Position numbers and translations under genes: made by a program | The notes under the pieces: model-generated | What the model saw: the letters and a program-made list of their open reading frames with translations, nothing else | Told to the model about the DNA's origin: nothing | Databases searched by the model: none | Shown: positions 44,512-55,934 of the stretch, in pieces | Position numbering within the stretch: the stretch's first letter is position 1 | Layout of the letters: each line of letters opens with the position of its first letter | Source: Argentina anserina | Taxonomy: Eukaryota > Streptophyta > Magnoliopsida > Rosales > Rosaceae | Length of the DNA stretch: 64,000 bases | NCBI RefSeq assembly: GCF_933775445.1 | Contig: NC_065876.1 | Location: 11,036,001 to 11,100,000, forward strand | Direction: 5' to 3'

Positions 44512-46191
44512 ATGTGTTCTTTGCTGGAAGTAAATTTTAATAGTCGGGAATACCTTCTTGTGGTTGTTCATAAAATTGCATTCAGGGAAGGGTATGTAAC
44601 TGTTATAAGAAGATCAAAACCTAATAAGTGTGTGTTCATCGGCTGTGATAGAGGTGGCAAGTATCGAGACAATATGATGGTTCCATTAGAGAAGAGAAAA
44701 AGGAAGACATCATCTCGCCTAATAAACTGTCCTTATGAAATTGTGGGGAGAAAAAATGCAAAAGGGTTCTGGAAAGTGGAAGTCAAAAATCTGGCATATA
44801 ACCATGAACCTTCAAAAGACATGTATGGACATCCATATTGTCGCCGGTTTACAAAAGAGGAGATAGTAAAGATCAAAGAGATGAGTAAAATCGGCGTATC
44901 ACCCCGTCAAATAATGTCTTCACTTCGGCAGAGTAATCCGGATTTGCAAGCAATTACCAAAACCATTTACAATGAGAATAACAAAATTATTAAGGAGAGC
45001 TTAGCAGGTCGTAGAGTTATTCAAGCCTTATTGGAGGAACTTGGTCAAGCTAGTTTCAGCTATGACATTGAGTATTATCAAGATGGTCGGCTGACTCATT
45101 TGATGTTTTCCCATCCACTTTCAATTGCTTTGACTAAGAGCTATTCAAATGTCTTTGTGATGGATTGTACGTACAAGACTAACAAGTACAAGATGTCATT
45201 ACTAGACATCGTTGGAGTCACAAGTTTCAATACAACTTCTATTCATGTTTTATCTTCATGCAAAGGGAGGAAGAAGAGAACTACGTACGAGCTTTAACAT
45301 TATTTAGCAAAATTTTGGGAGCCGACGTTCATCCTTTGGTGATCATATATGATAGAGAATTGGCATTGATGAATGCTAATAATATTGTATTTCCAAGAAC
45401 CGCCAGCATTTTATGTGTTTGGCATATTGAGAAAAACATAGCTACAAACTGTAAGCGTCATATTGAAGAAGAAACTGATTGGGTCGCTTTCTTGTCTACG
45501 TGGACAACTTTGATAAATTCTTATGACGAATCGTCATCTAATGCAGCTTTGTAATTTTGAAGTTGAGTACAAACATAAGGGTGTTATTCTTGATTATATT
45601 AGAGGTACTTGGCTCCCATTAAAAGAAAAGTTTGTGATTGCATGGATGGTGATCTCACATTTTGGTAATCGTACTACTTCAAGAGGTGAAGGCATGCAAT
45701 CTTTCATCTCAATGAAAAGGTCTTTTCACAAAACAATGGACATTCCTTGTGAACATATGATCAAGGATCGTAATTTTGAAGCACTGCAATTGAATAGCAT
45801 TCATGAACAGTGGAGGATTGATATAAGATCATTTGGTGTAAGGTTGGAAGAGGGAGATGAGATAGATGTTCTTTTATCAGAAGTCAAGAGTAAGTATGAA
45901 AGTATGCCTCTTATTGAGAAAGACAATACCAAACGAAAGCTTACTCAGTTTCTTAGTACTTATCTTCCATTGTTATTGGAGCATAGTGTCCAAGCTCATA
46001 AAATTCATCCAATAGGGTCTAAAAACAAAAAGTCATCTAGCTCTACAAAACGTGATCATTCAGCCTTTGAGATAGTAGAGAAAAAGTCTCGGAAATGTAG
46101 CTTTTGTCCTGATGAAGGCCATGATCTTCGAAATTGTAAAGTAAAGGGCAGAGATGTTGGGCATTCATTTGGCTCTTTAACTGCTGCCTAG
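44512..46191 (+). pseudogene. MULE transposase pseudogene (FAR1-like DNA-binding and DDE domains)
   Basis: Domains in order: a FAR1/WRKY-GCM1-type DNA-binding region (FREGYVTVIRRSKPNKCVFI, then a CPYEIVGRK zinc-ligand block and NHEPSKDMYGHP), the MULE catalytic core with VMDCTYKTNKYKM (first Asp), VIIYDRELALMNA (second Asp), CVWHIEKNI, and TTSRGEGM in place of the usual Glu-bearing block, then a C-terminal CSFCPDEGHDLRNCK CCHC-like knuckle. Breaks: a frameshift at about 45240-45260, another at about 45550, and an apparent internal deletion after the Glu block, where the sequence jumps to DIPCEHMIKDRNFEAL. FAR1-family transcription factors derive from such transposases, but TIRs, TSD and frameshifts mark this copy as a dead transposon. 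Confidence 0.85.
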
Positions 46192-46521
46192 TTAGTAATG
46201 TAAGTTACATCTCCTATTACATTTTATAGTTACATTTGATGTTCATACTATTTTTGTTGAAATTCATTTGAGGCAGATTATTATGCTTTGTTGTTATTAA
46301 AAATGTCGCTATCATGGTTATAACTCAGTGCTAACTTAGATAACACTACATGAATCATTATATGATCTTGGATTCTTATTGTTTCTATTTCTAATATCTC
46401 AGTTTCATTGTTATTTGTTTGTTGCCCGTTTACATCATTTTATGTGCTTGCAGATAGCTCTTTTAAGACTTGATGAATACAAGAAGTCTATTTGGTTTAG
46501 AAATGGGAGGACTATCAGTTG

Positions 46522-46978
46522 TAGGGGTGGGCACAGGACATGATGGGACAGGACGGGGCTCATCCCACGTCCTGTCCCACTTTTTTGAATCCGGACGAGA
46601 TCGGGACGGGACGAGGGTTTTTAAGAATGCATCCCACTCGGGATTAATCCCGATTGGGACAAGACGGGACAAATCCCACCTTCATATGAAGTTAAATAAA
46701 AACCTATATTTTTACTTTTTTATCAACAAAATAACATTTAATAATTAAATTTTAACAAAAAATGCATATTATGTTCAAAATATTATAATTTACCATTATT
46801 ATTTGAGTTGATATAATTTTAGAGTTATTAAGAACATAAATTAGTTTCATTTTGATACAAATATATAAGAATTTTTAAATTTTTATTAAAGGTGGGACGA
46901 GACGGGACGAAGCGGGATAGAAATAATTCGTCGCATGTCCCATCCCACTATTATGAAGGATTGAAGTAGTCACCCCTA
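46522..46978. mobile_element. hAT-type MITE nested in the MULE, 8-bp target duplication
   Basis: The ends TAGGGGTGGGCAC and, on the other strand, TAGGGGTGACTACTTC are flanked by atcagttg at 46514-46521 and 46979-46986. Sub-terminal ggacgggac-type repeats oppose each other. At 457 bp it is non-coding; short frames crossing it are chance. Confidence 0.85.
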
Positions 46979-47576
46979 ATCAGTTGTGCTTTTGAAGGAT
47001 TGAAGTAGTATTGTCTAGAGCACTGCTATGAAGGAGATGTGTGTCACTCATATAGTTATATATCCCAGAGTGACTTGTATTTTGTTTAGTGTGTTTACAA
47101 CATACTTCTATGGCAGTTTATTTGATCCAAAATTCTCTTTGCACCATATCGACTATCTTTTATTATCTTGCAATCACACTTTAGTTAAATAGCAATGTTG
47201 TGGAAAATTTTCAGAATTCTATGTATGTGGTTTAATTTCTCATCGTCAATTGGGTTGTCGGCTAGATAGTTCTCACTATATGTTGAGTTTAATTAATAAG
47301 TTTGAGAGAAAGAGAAAGGGAAGAAATAAGAAAAATGAAGAAAAAAATTTGAAGGGTAATTTGGGTATTCTGTAAACGAATATGAAGTAAGGGTTTGTCC
47401 ATAGAAAATTTGGGTGTGTGCATAACATGACCCTATTTCAAACATGCATAATGGTATTTTTATTGATTTCTAAACCAAGACACCATCTATTTTAGAATCA
47501 ATAAAGAAAACGCATCAAACTCAATATAGAATACTCGTTGATATATGCTTTCTATGTATGTTCATACTGTTTTATA

Positions 47577-48220
47577 GATTTTTTTTTTGGGTATGAAGTC
47601 ATATAAGATTTTATTCAACGAGCAGCAAAGAGACAACACATTCTAATTGGACTGATAATAAGAGCTATCTCTATGACTCTCTAAACCTAGAGAACTAGAC
47701 TTAAAGTGTCAAAAATGCACCCACCTTTTAGTATAGTTTATAGCACAATTTAAGATTACAACCACATCACTTAAGTACTGTGACCGGTCCCTCAAAAGAA
47801 AAACAAAAAAATCCCACCTCCCTTCGGAAAGGAATGAAGATGGAATACATCTACACCAGCTTTAATTGTGAAGCCAGCCCAAACTGAAAGAAACCAATTG
47901 AACTCAAGCACAACAAAAGCCCAAAACAAATAGGCCCAAGCCCAAAATTGATTAGAAACAACAAATTTGGGCACTCACCGAATGAGCCCAATCTCATGCC
48001 CAAATCCATTTGACAACCACCCAACCTTGAGACCGAAGTCTGCAACAGGAATGAAACCACCACCGACAAGTCGAACCAAAATTGCATTGATCAACTGTTG
48101 ACGATGATGAGGAACCACCTTCACCGTCCAACCAAAAGAAGAAGCATAATGCCCCTCTGCTCTTGCGCCCTAGACTAGGCTATGCCGCCAGATCGCCGAA
48201 CCAGGCTTCCCCAAGCATAA
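47577..48220 (-). mobile_element. Possible LINE 3' remnant (minus strand)
   Basis: The stretch opens with a run of T (about 47577-47588), which would be the poly(A) tail of a minus-strand retroposon. It is followed by sequence that on the minus strand is T/G-rich and then GC-rich, like the 3' UTR of the LINE at 25951-27107. No domain and no clear target duplication were found, so this is weak. Confidence 0.35.
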
Positions 48221-50160
48221 ATTGTTTATTATGTTTAAATAAGAAACGAAATCAATGCATTGTAGAGTGCATGCACCAACAATTATTTTATTGTTATAGA
48301 TCAATTTCAGTCATTAGTATATAAGCACGGTTATTGATGTTAACTTTTTTAAACAGTCAAAATAAATAGTCAACTTCCATTTAAAAATATTATATAAAAG
48401 GATAAAAGTATAAAAAGAATAAGTCCATAATAGTTATTTCCATTCAACCCAAATTAGTATAGCTACATGAGCAAACTAATGGGTAAAGGTTGTCTTTAGA
48501 TTTTTCTTTAATGCTCTTAAAAAATAAATCAAGTGTACAATCTCCGGTTCTTACCAATTATTATATCATCAACTACTTATTTTTAGCTAATAGATTTCTT
48601 AGAATTATTATCATAATACACGATATGTGGCATAACTCCATTTTGTAAGTAAAAAAATTATGAGTTTGACTCACGCTAGACTGGCTATAGCATTTGAATT
48701 ATTTATTTATTCATAAAAAGGTATTTGACCTTTTAGTTACTATGGTTGACACAGTAAAATTAAAAAGAGAATGAAATTAGTAAAATTATTTATAGTACGC
48801 ATAGAATATTTTGATCCTCTTCTCCAAATGTTAGTTTAGTGTATTTCATATCCTCATTTCGTATGTTGATGAATTTACATTTTAGGAACCCGATAATTAT
48901 ATTAATGGTACTACAATTGAGCAAGTGGATATGAATCAAAGTCATTAGATTCTCTTATTTATATTCACCTTGTTGTCACTTTGGAAATGTTCAGATGACT
49001 TCATATGCAATGTGACTGTTACACAATATCATCAAACACATTGGTTTCTTTCTACCCATAATATAGAAAACGAAAAAGTAATTATTGACCATTCATATGT
49101 CACCGGCGCAGTTATACATGTTATGTAAAATTATATATGTTACTTCGAGTCTTCGACAAATTAAAAAAAATCATTTAACAACTATAATTAAACTAACAAA
49201 GTACATGCATATAGTAAATATAGTCTTCTTATATACCGTTGTTTAATTAGTTAAACAAAGTTGAATTGAGAATTAAATTAGTTTATTTTTCGGTTGGTTC
49301 AAATATATTTATTCTCAATATTACATAAGAGTTGATGTTTACCCTCCCAAATTTGTAATCCAGAATCCTTATAATCATTTGATAGTAACGATGATAAAAG
49401 TAACGTATATAACCATTGTCATCCTTACTCAATCCGGCAAACCTTCAAGGCTTAAATGGATGGTGGTGAAAGCTATAAAGTATGAGCATGAAGTAATGCA
49501 TACTAGGTGATCAAGTGAGTAAGATAGATAAAAAAGTAAGAGGTAAGGTTTATGTTCACCGTAAAATATGAATATATGGTATTATGCTAATGGATTTGGT
49601 ACGTACGTAGGAATTATATTCCACTCTACCATCTAATCAACAACATCTTGAATTCATCACTCGCTATACTCTCCATTATTAAGTAAAAATAGTTCTTGTT
49701 GCCTAGTTGGCGTGCCTTGAGAAGAAAAAAAGTTATTATGAATGTTAAAACAATTGTTTGAGACCAAGCTCGATCAATATATCATAAAAGACTTTTATAT
49801 ACTAATTTTTTTTAACATTGTGCAAGTTGCTTATAGTGCCATCTCAAGAATCTGAACCTCCAAGGCAGCTAGTTCATCTATCTTCAACTGCTCGTTCCTA
49901 TTCTATAGGATGATTCGGTTACCTTCATGCTAAGAGGTTAACTGAAGTTGAATATCATAAAAACTAAAAAAACTGAAGTTGTATTAGCCTTCTTACAAGC
50001 GCAATGCGCATGCGTTTATTTATTTTTCAGAAAACACATTAAACATATAAAAGAGAAAAATAGAAGAGTTAAGGGTAGAGTTCGTGGGCAAAAATTTATC
50101 CCACATCTAATTTCTATTTTATTTGTTAATTTACTATTCTAACCATCGTCAATATATTTT
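48221..50160. other. Intergenic stretch with no supported gene
   Basis: AT-rich unique-looking sequence. The longest frame (49948-50142) is low-complexity and lacks a domain. No terminal repeats were recognised. Confidence 0.45.
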
Positions 50161-50238
50161 ATCTCATTCATGGCTCATCTTCTTCTCTCATTATTAACCC
50201 CAGCCGCTCTCTCCTTCTTTGGTCAAGACGATGGTTCT

Positions 50239-50625
50239 CAAGCTAGCGGAGGCGGCGGCAACATATTTAAGGATGACGACCTTGACTTGTCTCCGGCATC
50301 GAGAGGGCTATGTCCTCCTTATGTATTTCTTTATCTCTGTCAATCCAAGGCTGTGAGGGTGAAGGTGGACTGCTTTTGGGGTTGTTATCTCCGATCTCTA
50401 ATAGGATTGCAGGAATCCAAGGCTGCGAGGGTGAAGGTGAAGGTGGTTCACAAGCTAGCGGAGGCGGCGGCAACATATTTAAGGATGACAACCTTGGCCT
50501 ATCTCCGGCATCGAGAGGGCTATGTCCTCCTTCTGTGTTTCTTTATCTCTGTCGAGGGTGAAGATGGACTGCTTTTGGGGTTGTAATCTCCGATCTCTAA
50601 TAGGATTGCAGCAATTTGGTTAACT
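50239..50625 (+). repeat. 212-bp direct tandem duplication in an uncharacterised GC-rich stretch
   Basis: The block starting caagctagcggaggcggcgg at 50239 recurs at 50451, with matching aaggatgac, ctccggcatcgagagggcta, ctgcttttggggttgt and ctaataggattgcag landmarks. It sits in a 138-codon open frame (50170-50586), but the two copies are read in different frames, so coding is unlikely. The block may be part of a LINE. Confidence 0.75.
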
Positions 50626-51581
50626 GCAATGATGGGTGATGGTGACCAGGCCTTGGTGGTGGCGACCATCATCCTCTAGTTGGCGACAACCTGTCTGACG
50701 ACAATGATGGAGTGCTTTCGACTAGAGATGGCGTTTTGGCCAGTGGAGTGCTTAATTTTTGTCCATGGTGGCGATGCGATGGTCGTGGTTTGGGCGGCTG
50801 GGACGGCTAGTACCCATGACGGCTGGTTTTTCAAGATAGGCCTTAGGCCCGATTTACAGCTAGGATTTTATAATAAGGGTTGGGCCTCATGCCTAATTCA
50901 TTTCTTTGGACTCTGATGAGTTCAATGTCAAGGCATCAATAAGTTAGGGTTATCCTAACAGTAGTTGGTTTTGATTCTTTGTGCATGTCCTCAAAGATTC
51001 AACAGAGGAGTGATTAGGGACGATTTAGGGTTATAGTTGCTAGGGTTTTGATTAGTCTGCATATTTCAATTCTATCATAGTTCGTAAGGGCGGAATGTGT
51101 TCATGTTGTTTCACTTTTCAAAAACATTGTCTAATATATTTTATAATTTCAAAGTTTTAATTAATAAAAGGTGATTATGGTATTTTCTGATTAGGCAGTT
51201 CCATAGGTAGATTGCTTTAATTAATAAAGATGTCATCATAGTCGGAGCTTATTCTGTCCACGACCGTGAACCTTTACGGGGTAAATTTTCAACGCGTGCC
51301 AAACCCGTTTCCTTTGATTACCGACGACATGTGATGCCCCAAATCTTTTTCTCAAACCCAAATTCTTCATCAACTCAACACTTCCTCTTTCTCCACCAAA
51401 ATTATTGATCTAACTCCCCATATTACCAAGCTCTCTCATCCAGTTCACAAGTAGGTATGTCTCTCTTCCTTTCCCTTAAATCTAGACGATGTAAATCTTT
51501 GAAACCGTCGTTGCCCAAAATCCCTTAGTATTCACATCAAACTCCTTCATCCCTTATTCTTTGCCAACAACACTAATATAA
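50626..51581. other. Repeat-like intergenic stretch
   Basis: The first part (to about 50930) is G/T-rich like a LINE 3' region (ggccttaggcccgatt, gttgggcctcatgcc). The rest has no recognised features. No gene is supported. Confidence 0.35.
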
Positions 51582-51927
51582 TGATTTGAGGTTTACATCT
51601 AAAATCAATTAACAATGGATGAAGTTGCTCAAACCCTTATAAACTCACAGGCCATGTCCTAATTCCCAATATGATATGTATATTCTCAACACGCCCCCGC
51701 ACGTGTAGCGAATTTTCAAGCCATACACATGGACAACATTTTGGTAACGTGGAGTGCGTGTGACCATTTGGGCTTCACACGTGGACATGAACAACCTGCT
51801 TTAATACTATGATAAGGTGATTTGAGGTTCACATCTAAAATCAATTGGTAATGGATGGAGTGGCACAAACCCTTATAATCCCACAGACTAGATCTCAATT
51901 CCCAATACGGGATGTATATTCTCAACA
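51582..51927 (-). mobile_element. TRIM (short non-coding LTR retrotransposon), minus orientation
   Basis: Two related 110-bp direct repeats, 51582-51691 and 51818-51927, both begin tgatttgagg and end ttctcaaca on the plus strand. Read on the minus strand they are TG...CA LTRs (tgttgagaatatacat...). Next to the upstream LTR on that strand lies a degenerate tRNA-Met primer-site-like word (tatcatagtattaaagc). The internal part is 126 bp. A target duplication was not seen (tataa against cacct). Confidence 0.7.
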
Positions 51928-52572
51928 CACCTCGATTTCCCTATCAATATTTGATCACCTCCTTGCCAAAAGGATTGGAGAAGATTTGGAGAAGAGACTC
52001 CTGATATCAATCTTGCCAAAAGGGAATGAGTTAGAGTAGCAGATTCTAATTGCCGGAAAATTTTGATTTTGCTAATAAGAAGAAAGATTTGCGGTGGATG
52101 TGTGATGGAGCAAAAGCTTATCAAAAGAAAGATTATGACATTGACCAAAAGATCTTCTCTTGTTTTTTTTAAAGGAGAGAATTGAGGTTATTTTGGTATT
52201 CGTGGTGCTCGTTGGAGATCAAGGTTTTGGATCCAAATCCAGACCTCACCAACTGCGACGAAAATTCAGAGCACACAGAGGGAAGGGACACAACGCTATT
52301 GATCATGGGCGCTTAACAGTCGTCTGATATGGTCAAACAGTGACCAAACAGTCAGATTGGACGGCTGTTGAGCGTCACCTGGTGCTCAACAACTAACCAG
52401 GTGATCAGTAGTTAGAGACACAATAGACGAATCCATCTCACGCGCATAAAACAGTGTAATTGTTACTGATTGTCACTGCACCAACCACTAACTGACACAT
52501 GTCCTTTTACGGCTGTGGTGGAGGGAATAATTTTCACGTTATAGTAGGATTCTTAGCACTACATTAAAAGAT
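51928..52572. other. Intergenic stretch with no supported gene
   Basis: No domain or terminal repeat was recognised. Overlapping short frames occur on both strands around 51845-52148. Confidence 0.4.
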
Positions 52573-53658
52573 TAGGAAAGTTCACCAACAGTCCCTGAAC
52601 TCATGTGGTAAGGACAGTTTGATCCCTGACCTTTAAAAAGGATCAAAGAGATCCCTGAACTCTTATTCTGATATCAATAAGGTACTTCTGTTAAAACTTT
52701 TGGAATATTCCGTTAAAATATTCTTTTTATGTTAATTTTGTCATTTTGTTAAAATTTTGACGGTGCATGGTGGACCTAATTCTTAAAATTTATTTTTCTA
52801 AGAAGTTTACTAATCTTTAAATCTACCCTCTATACTCAAAGGTAAACAGTTATTTTATCATCATAGCAATTATCATAGCTTCTAGACTTAGACTTTTAGC
52901 GTTTGCTAAACTGTCTTTAAAAAAACTGCAACAAGAAAAAGAAAAATATAAAAAACTAATAAGAAATAGGAAGAACCTTCCAAGAAATACCAAAAATTAT
53001 TAGGATATTATCTACAGAATACAGCGTAGAATCTACGCATCCCAAGAAAATATCGAAGTTCTTCAAGAAATTTTTAAAGAAGATCATAAACCTCTTCACA
53101 TTTTGAGCATCGGTTGGATTCGCCCTAGCTGGTATCAGAGCTTGTTTCGCTCAGAAACAAGTGAAGATCAGGCTTATGCCACAAAATTGGCTCATTTTAT
53201 CCAATAAAAAAGAAGTCAGACATAAAAATTACCAGTCTTTTTTTACTGAAAAAGCTACTGATAAGTGGCAAATGTGCTTTCATTCAAAACATATTCAAGA
53301 AAGTCAGTACTCCATAGAATACGTTTGTAGAATATTAAATGTCTTATACGACGAACATATTCATCTCCAAAAAGAGATTGGAGTAGCAGATATTGATCTG
53401 TTAAGACCTAGCCGGATTGAATTTCTAGATTATCTATATAGAGAAAAAGGCAATAACAAAGTTGCAGAACAACTCGAAAGGTTTAATCTTCGATTAGATC
53501 AATTCAAAGAAATAAATTCCCAACTAACAAATAACAAAATGACAATATTTTAACGGAATATTCCAAAAGTTTTAAGAGATCTTTTTGATTCTTTTTAAAA
53601 GTCAGGGATCATACTGTCATTACCACATAAATTCAAGGACTGTTAGTGAATTTTCCTC
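52573..53658. mobile_element. MULE-like TIR element with 9-bp target duplication
   Basis: Terminal repeats of over 100 bp oppose each other. The left end reads taggaaagttcaccaacagt. The right end on the other strand reads gaggaaaattcactaacagt. Both continue through gatccctgac.tttaaaaag to cttttggaatattccgttaa. The 9-mer ttaaaagat flanks it at 52564-52572 and 53659-53667. The 1,086-bp element has no transposase. It carries instead a reverse-transcribing-element-like leader and a small ORF (53130-53553). Confidence 0.8.
53130..53553 (+). pseudogene. Primer-binding-site-like motif plus small ORF of a possible reverse-transcribing element
   Basis: The 12-mer tggtatcagagc at 53130-53141 is complementary to the 3' end of initiator tRNA-Met, the priming motif of many plant LTR retrotransposons and of Caulimoviridae. 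An ATG at 53176 opens a frame of 125 codons with a hydrophilic, probably helical C-terminal half (about residues 80-120, rich in Glu, Lys, Leu and Asn). The last codons and the stop lie inside the right terminal repeat, so the frame was cut by the capture and its true end is missing. I do not recognise a domain. A Copia-type gag start or an endogenous pararetrovirus first ORF are both possible; the latter is a guess from layout only. No polymerase is present, so it is inert. Confidence 0.45.
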
Positions 53659-53837
53659 TTAAAAGATTACTGAGAACAGAATGATGCTGATAGTTGCCTT
53701 GAAAGTTTTTCAATACGGAAATTTTAATTTTATTTATTTTATCCTTGATCTTTTGCCTCCACACCCTCTTCAAATTTAAAAATTTTGAAAATTCATAATC
53801 CCAGCATTACAAATTCAACAACCTCATTCAGACATTC

Positions 53838-55934
53838 ATGATTCATTGCAGTCATGCTCTTCTCAATCTCTTGACATATACCATGACATGTGTTAGAACA
53901 AGCTCAAGAGGACAGCCGCTCACAAATTTCCCTAATGCCAAAAGCCAAAGCTCTTCCCTCTCCACCATCACAACCCAAAACCCACTACCCAATCAAAACA
54001 AACAAGCCACTCCAACCCAATATTGCAATGACTCTAAACACTTTGATTAATTGCGCAATGTGATCACTTCGAATAAGTTGATCACCACTTCACCAGCCAC
54101 ATTCGGTTTGGGGATTTAGATTCTGCGCTTAAGGTGTTTGAGAAAATGTCTGTTAGAACCACAACTAGTTGGAACTCGATGTTAGCCGGGTTTGCAAAAA
54201 TTCCAGGGAAATTGGAAAAAGCCCGCCAACTGTTTGATAAAATTCCTCAACCAGACACTTGCTCGTATAATAGTATGTTGGCTTGTTACTTACGTAATCT
54301 TGGTGTTGGCTCTGCTATGGAGTTCTTTGATACAATGCCGGTTAAGCACATTGCGTCTTGGAATACCATGATATCGGGTTTTGCTCATAATGGGGAGATA
54401 GGAAAGCACAGAAGTTGTTTTTGTTGATGCCGGAGAGGAATGGTGTATCGTGGAATGCGTTGGCTTCGGGGTATGTGACATGTGGGGATTTGGACTTGGC
54501 GGTGAAGTGGTTTGAGCTTGCACCGGTTAAGAGTGTTGTGGCGTGGACGGCAATGGTTACTGGGTATATGAAGTTTGGGAAGATTGGAGTGGCTGAGAAG
54601 TTGTTTAGAGAGATGCCTGAAAAGAATTTAGTAACATGGAATGCTATGGTTGCCGGGTATGTGGAGAACTGTCGAGCTGAAGAGGGTTTGAAGCTTTTTA
54701 GGTCGATGATTGGATATGGGGTTAGACCAAATGCATCGAGTTTGAGTAGTGCACTACTGGGTTGTTGCAACCTGTCGGCACTGCAAATGGGTAGGCAAGT
54801 ACATCAGCTGCTCTATAAGTTTAAATTATGCAATGATACAACTTCAGGAACTGCATTGGTTAGTATGTATTCTAAGTGTGGGAATTTGGAGGATGCGAGG
54901 AAGTTTATCTTTGAGATGATACGAAAAGATGTTGTTACTTGGAATGCAATGATTGCCGGCTATGCTCAACATGGGGAAGGTTTAAAAGCTCTCAGTTTGT
55001 TTGACCAGATGAGGAAAGAGGGAGTAAAACCAGATTGGATCACGTTTGTGTCTGTGTTGATGGCTTGCAAATTTGCAATCATGCAGGACTGGTAGATCTT
55101 GTGGTTCAATATTTTGATTCTATGACACCAGAGTATCAAGTTGAAGCTAAGAGAGAGCACTATACATGTATGGTCGACCTTCTTGGTCGTGCTGGTAAGC
55201 TAGTTGAAGCTGTAGCTTTGATAAAGGAGATGTCATTTGAACCACTTTCTGCTATTTTTGGAACTCTGTTGGGTGCCTGTCGGATGCACAAGAACTTACA
55301 GTTAGCTGAATTTGCTGCCAAGAAATTGCTTGATCTTGATCCGACATGTGCAGCAGCTTATGTTCAACTTGCTAATGTTTATGCTGCCAAGAAATTGCTT
55401 GATCTTGATCCGACATGTGCAGCAGCTTATGTTCAACTTGCTAATGTTTATGCTGCAAGCCTGCAACAAACAGATGGGACCTTGTGGAAAAGGTCAGGCG
55501 ATCGATGAGAGAAAATAGGGTCGTGAAGACACCTGGCTGTAGTTGGATTGAGGTAAAGAATGTAGTCCATGAGTTCAGATCAGGTGACAGGGCTCACCCA
55601 GAATTGGCATCTATACATGGAAAACTGTGAGCTGGATCAGAAAATGAAGTTGGCAGGCCATGTTCCGAATCTTGAATATGCATTACATGATGTTGGGGAA
55701 GGGCAGAAACATCAGCTGCTATTATGGCAGTGAAAAACTAGCAATTGCTTTTGGGCTTATACACGTGCCCTAGGGATGCCAATTCGCATAATCAAAAACT
55801 TGAGGGTATGTGGGTACTGCCATCATGCAACCAAGTAGGTATCAGCAATTGAGAAAAGAGAAATCATTCTCAGAGATACTACAAGGTTCCATCATTTCAA
55901 AAATGGGGTTTGTTCTTGTGGAGATTACTGGTAG
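53838..55934 (+). pseudogene. DYW-class pentatricopeptide repeat (PPR) pseudogene
   Basis: The order is that of a PLS-class organelle RNA-editing factor. An N-terminal Ser/Thr/Asn-rich piece (53838-54050) may be a targeting peptide. PPR repeats follow ([61 protein letters not shown]), then the E region ([39 protein letters not shown]), the [16 protein letters not shown] block, and a DYW domain ending CSCGDYW with a stop at 55932-55934. Breaks include a frame change after the N-terminal piece (about 54050-54100), one at about 54410, one at about 55075, further shifts at about 55480 and 55630, and stops within the DYW region. An in-frame 69-bp tandem duplication lies at 55314-55451. In the DYW region the CxxC-type words (VCGYCHHATK) are still visible. 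Too many breaks remain for a working protein unless the assembly is poor here. Confidence 0.85.
55314..55451 (+). repeat. In-frame 69-bp tandem duplication inside the PPR pseudogene
   Basis: Copies 55314-55382 and 55383-55451 appear identical and each encode 23 residues ([10 protein letters not shown] to QLANVY). One copy matches the usual E-region spacing; the second is extra. The identity implies a very recent event. Confidence 0.9.

Larger units (their letters stand above)
43592..47433 (+). mobile_element. Mutator-like element (MULE) with long TIRs, inactive
   Basis: Both ends begin gggtcatg on their own strand and stay similar for about 80 bp, including the block aatacccaaattaccctt at the inner edge. 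The 8-mer tatttcaa flanks the element at 43584-43591 and 47434-47441 (a ninth base does not match). The 3,842-bp body carries a FAR1/MULE-type transposase in three frames (44512-46191) and a nested hAT element (46522-46978). Intact termini with a decayed gene mean it could only move if a transposase were supplied from elsewhere. Confidence 0.85.

Noticed and set aside
44512..46191. A host FAR1/FHY3-type transcription factor gene
   Set aside because: It sits inside matched TIRs with a target duplication and has frameshifts and an internal deletion, so it is a transposase pseudogene.
46470..46748. 92-codon frame rich in Gly, Arg and Asp
   Set aside because: It is produced by the ggacggg-type sub-terminal repeats of a nested hAT MITE.
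50170..50586. 138-codon frame with a signal-peptide-like start
   Set aside because: It runs through a 212-bp tandem duplication whose two copies are read in different frames, so no protein is being conserved.
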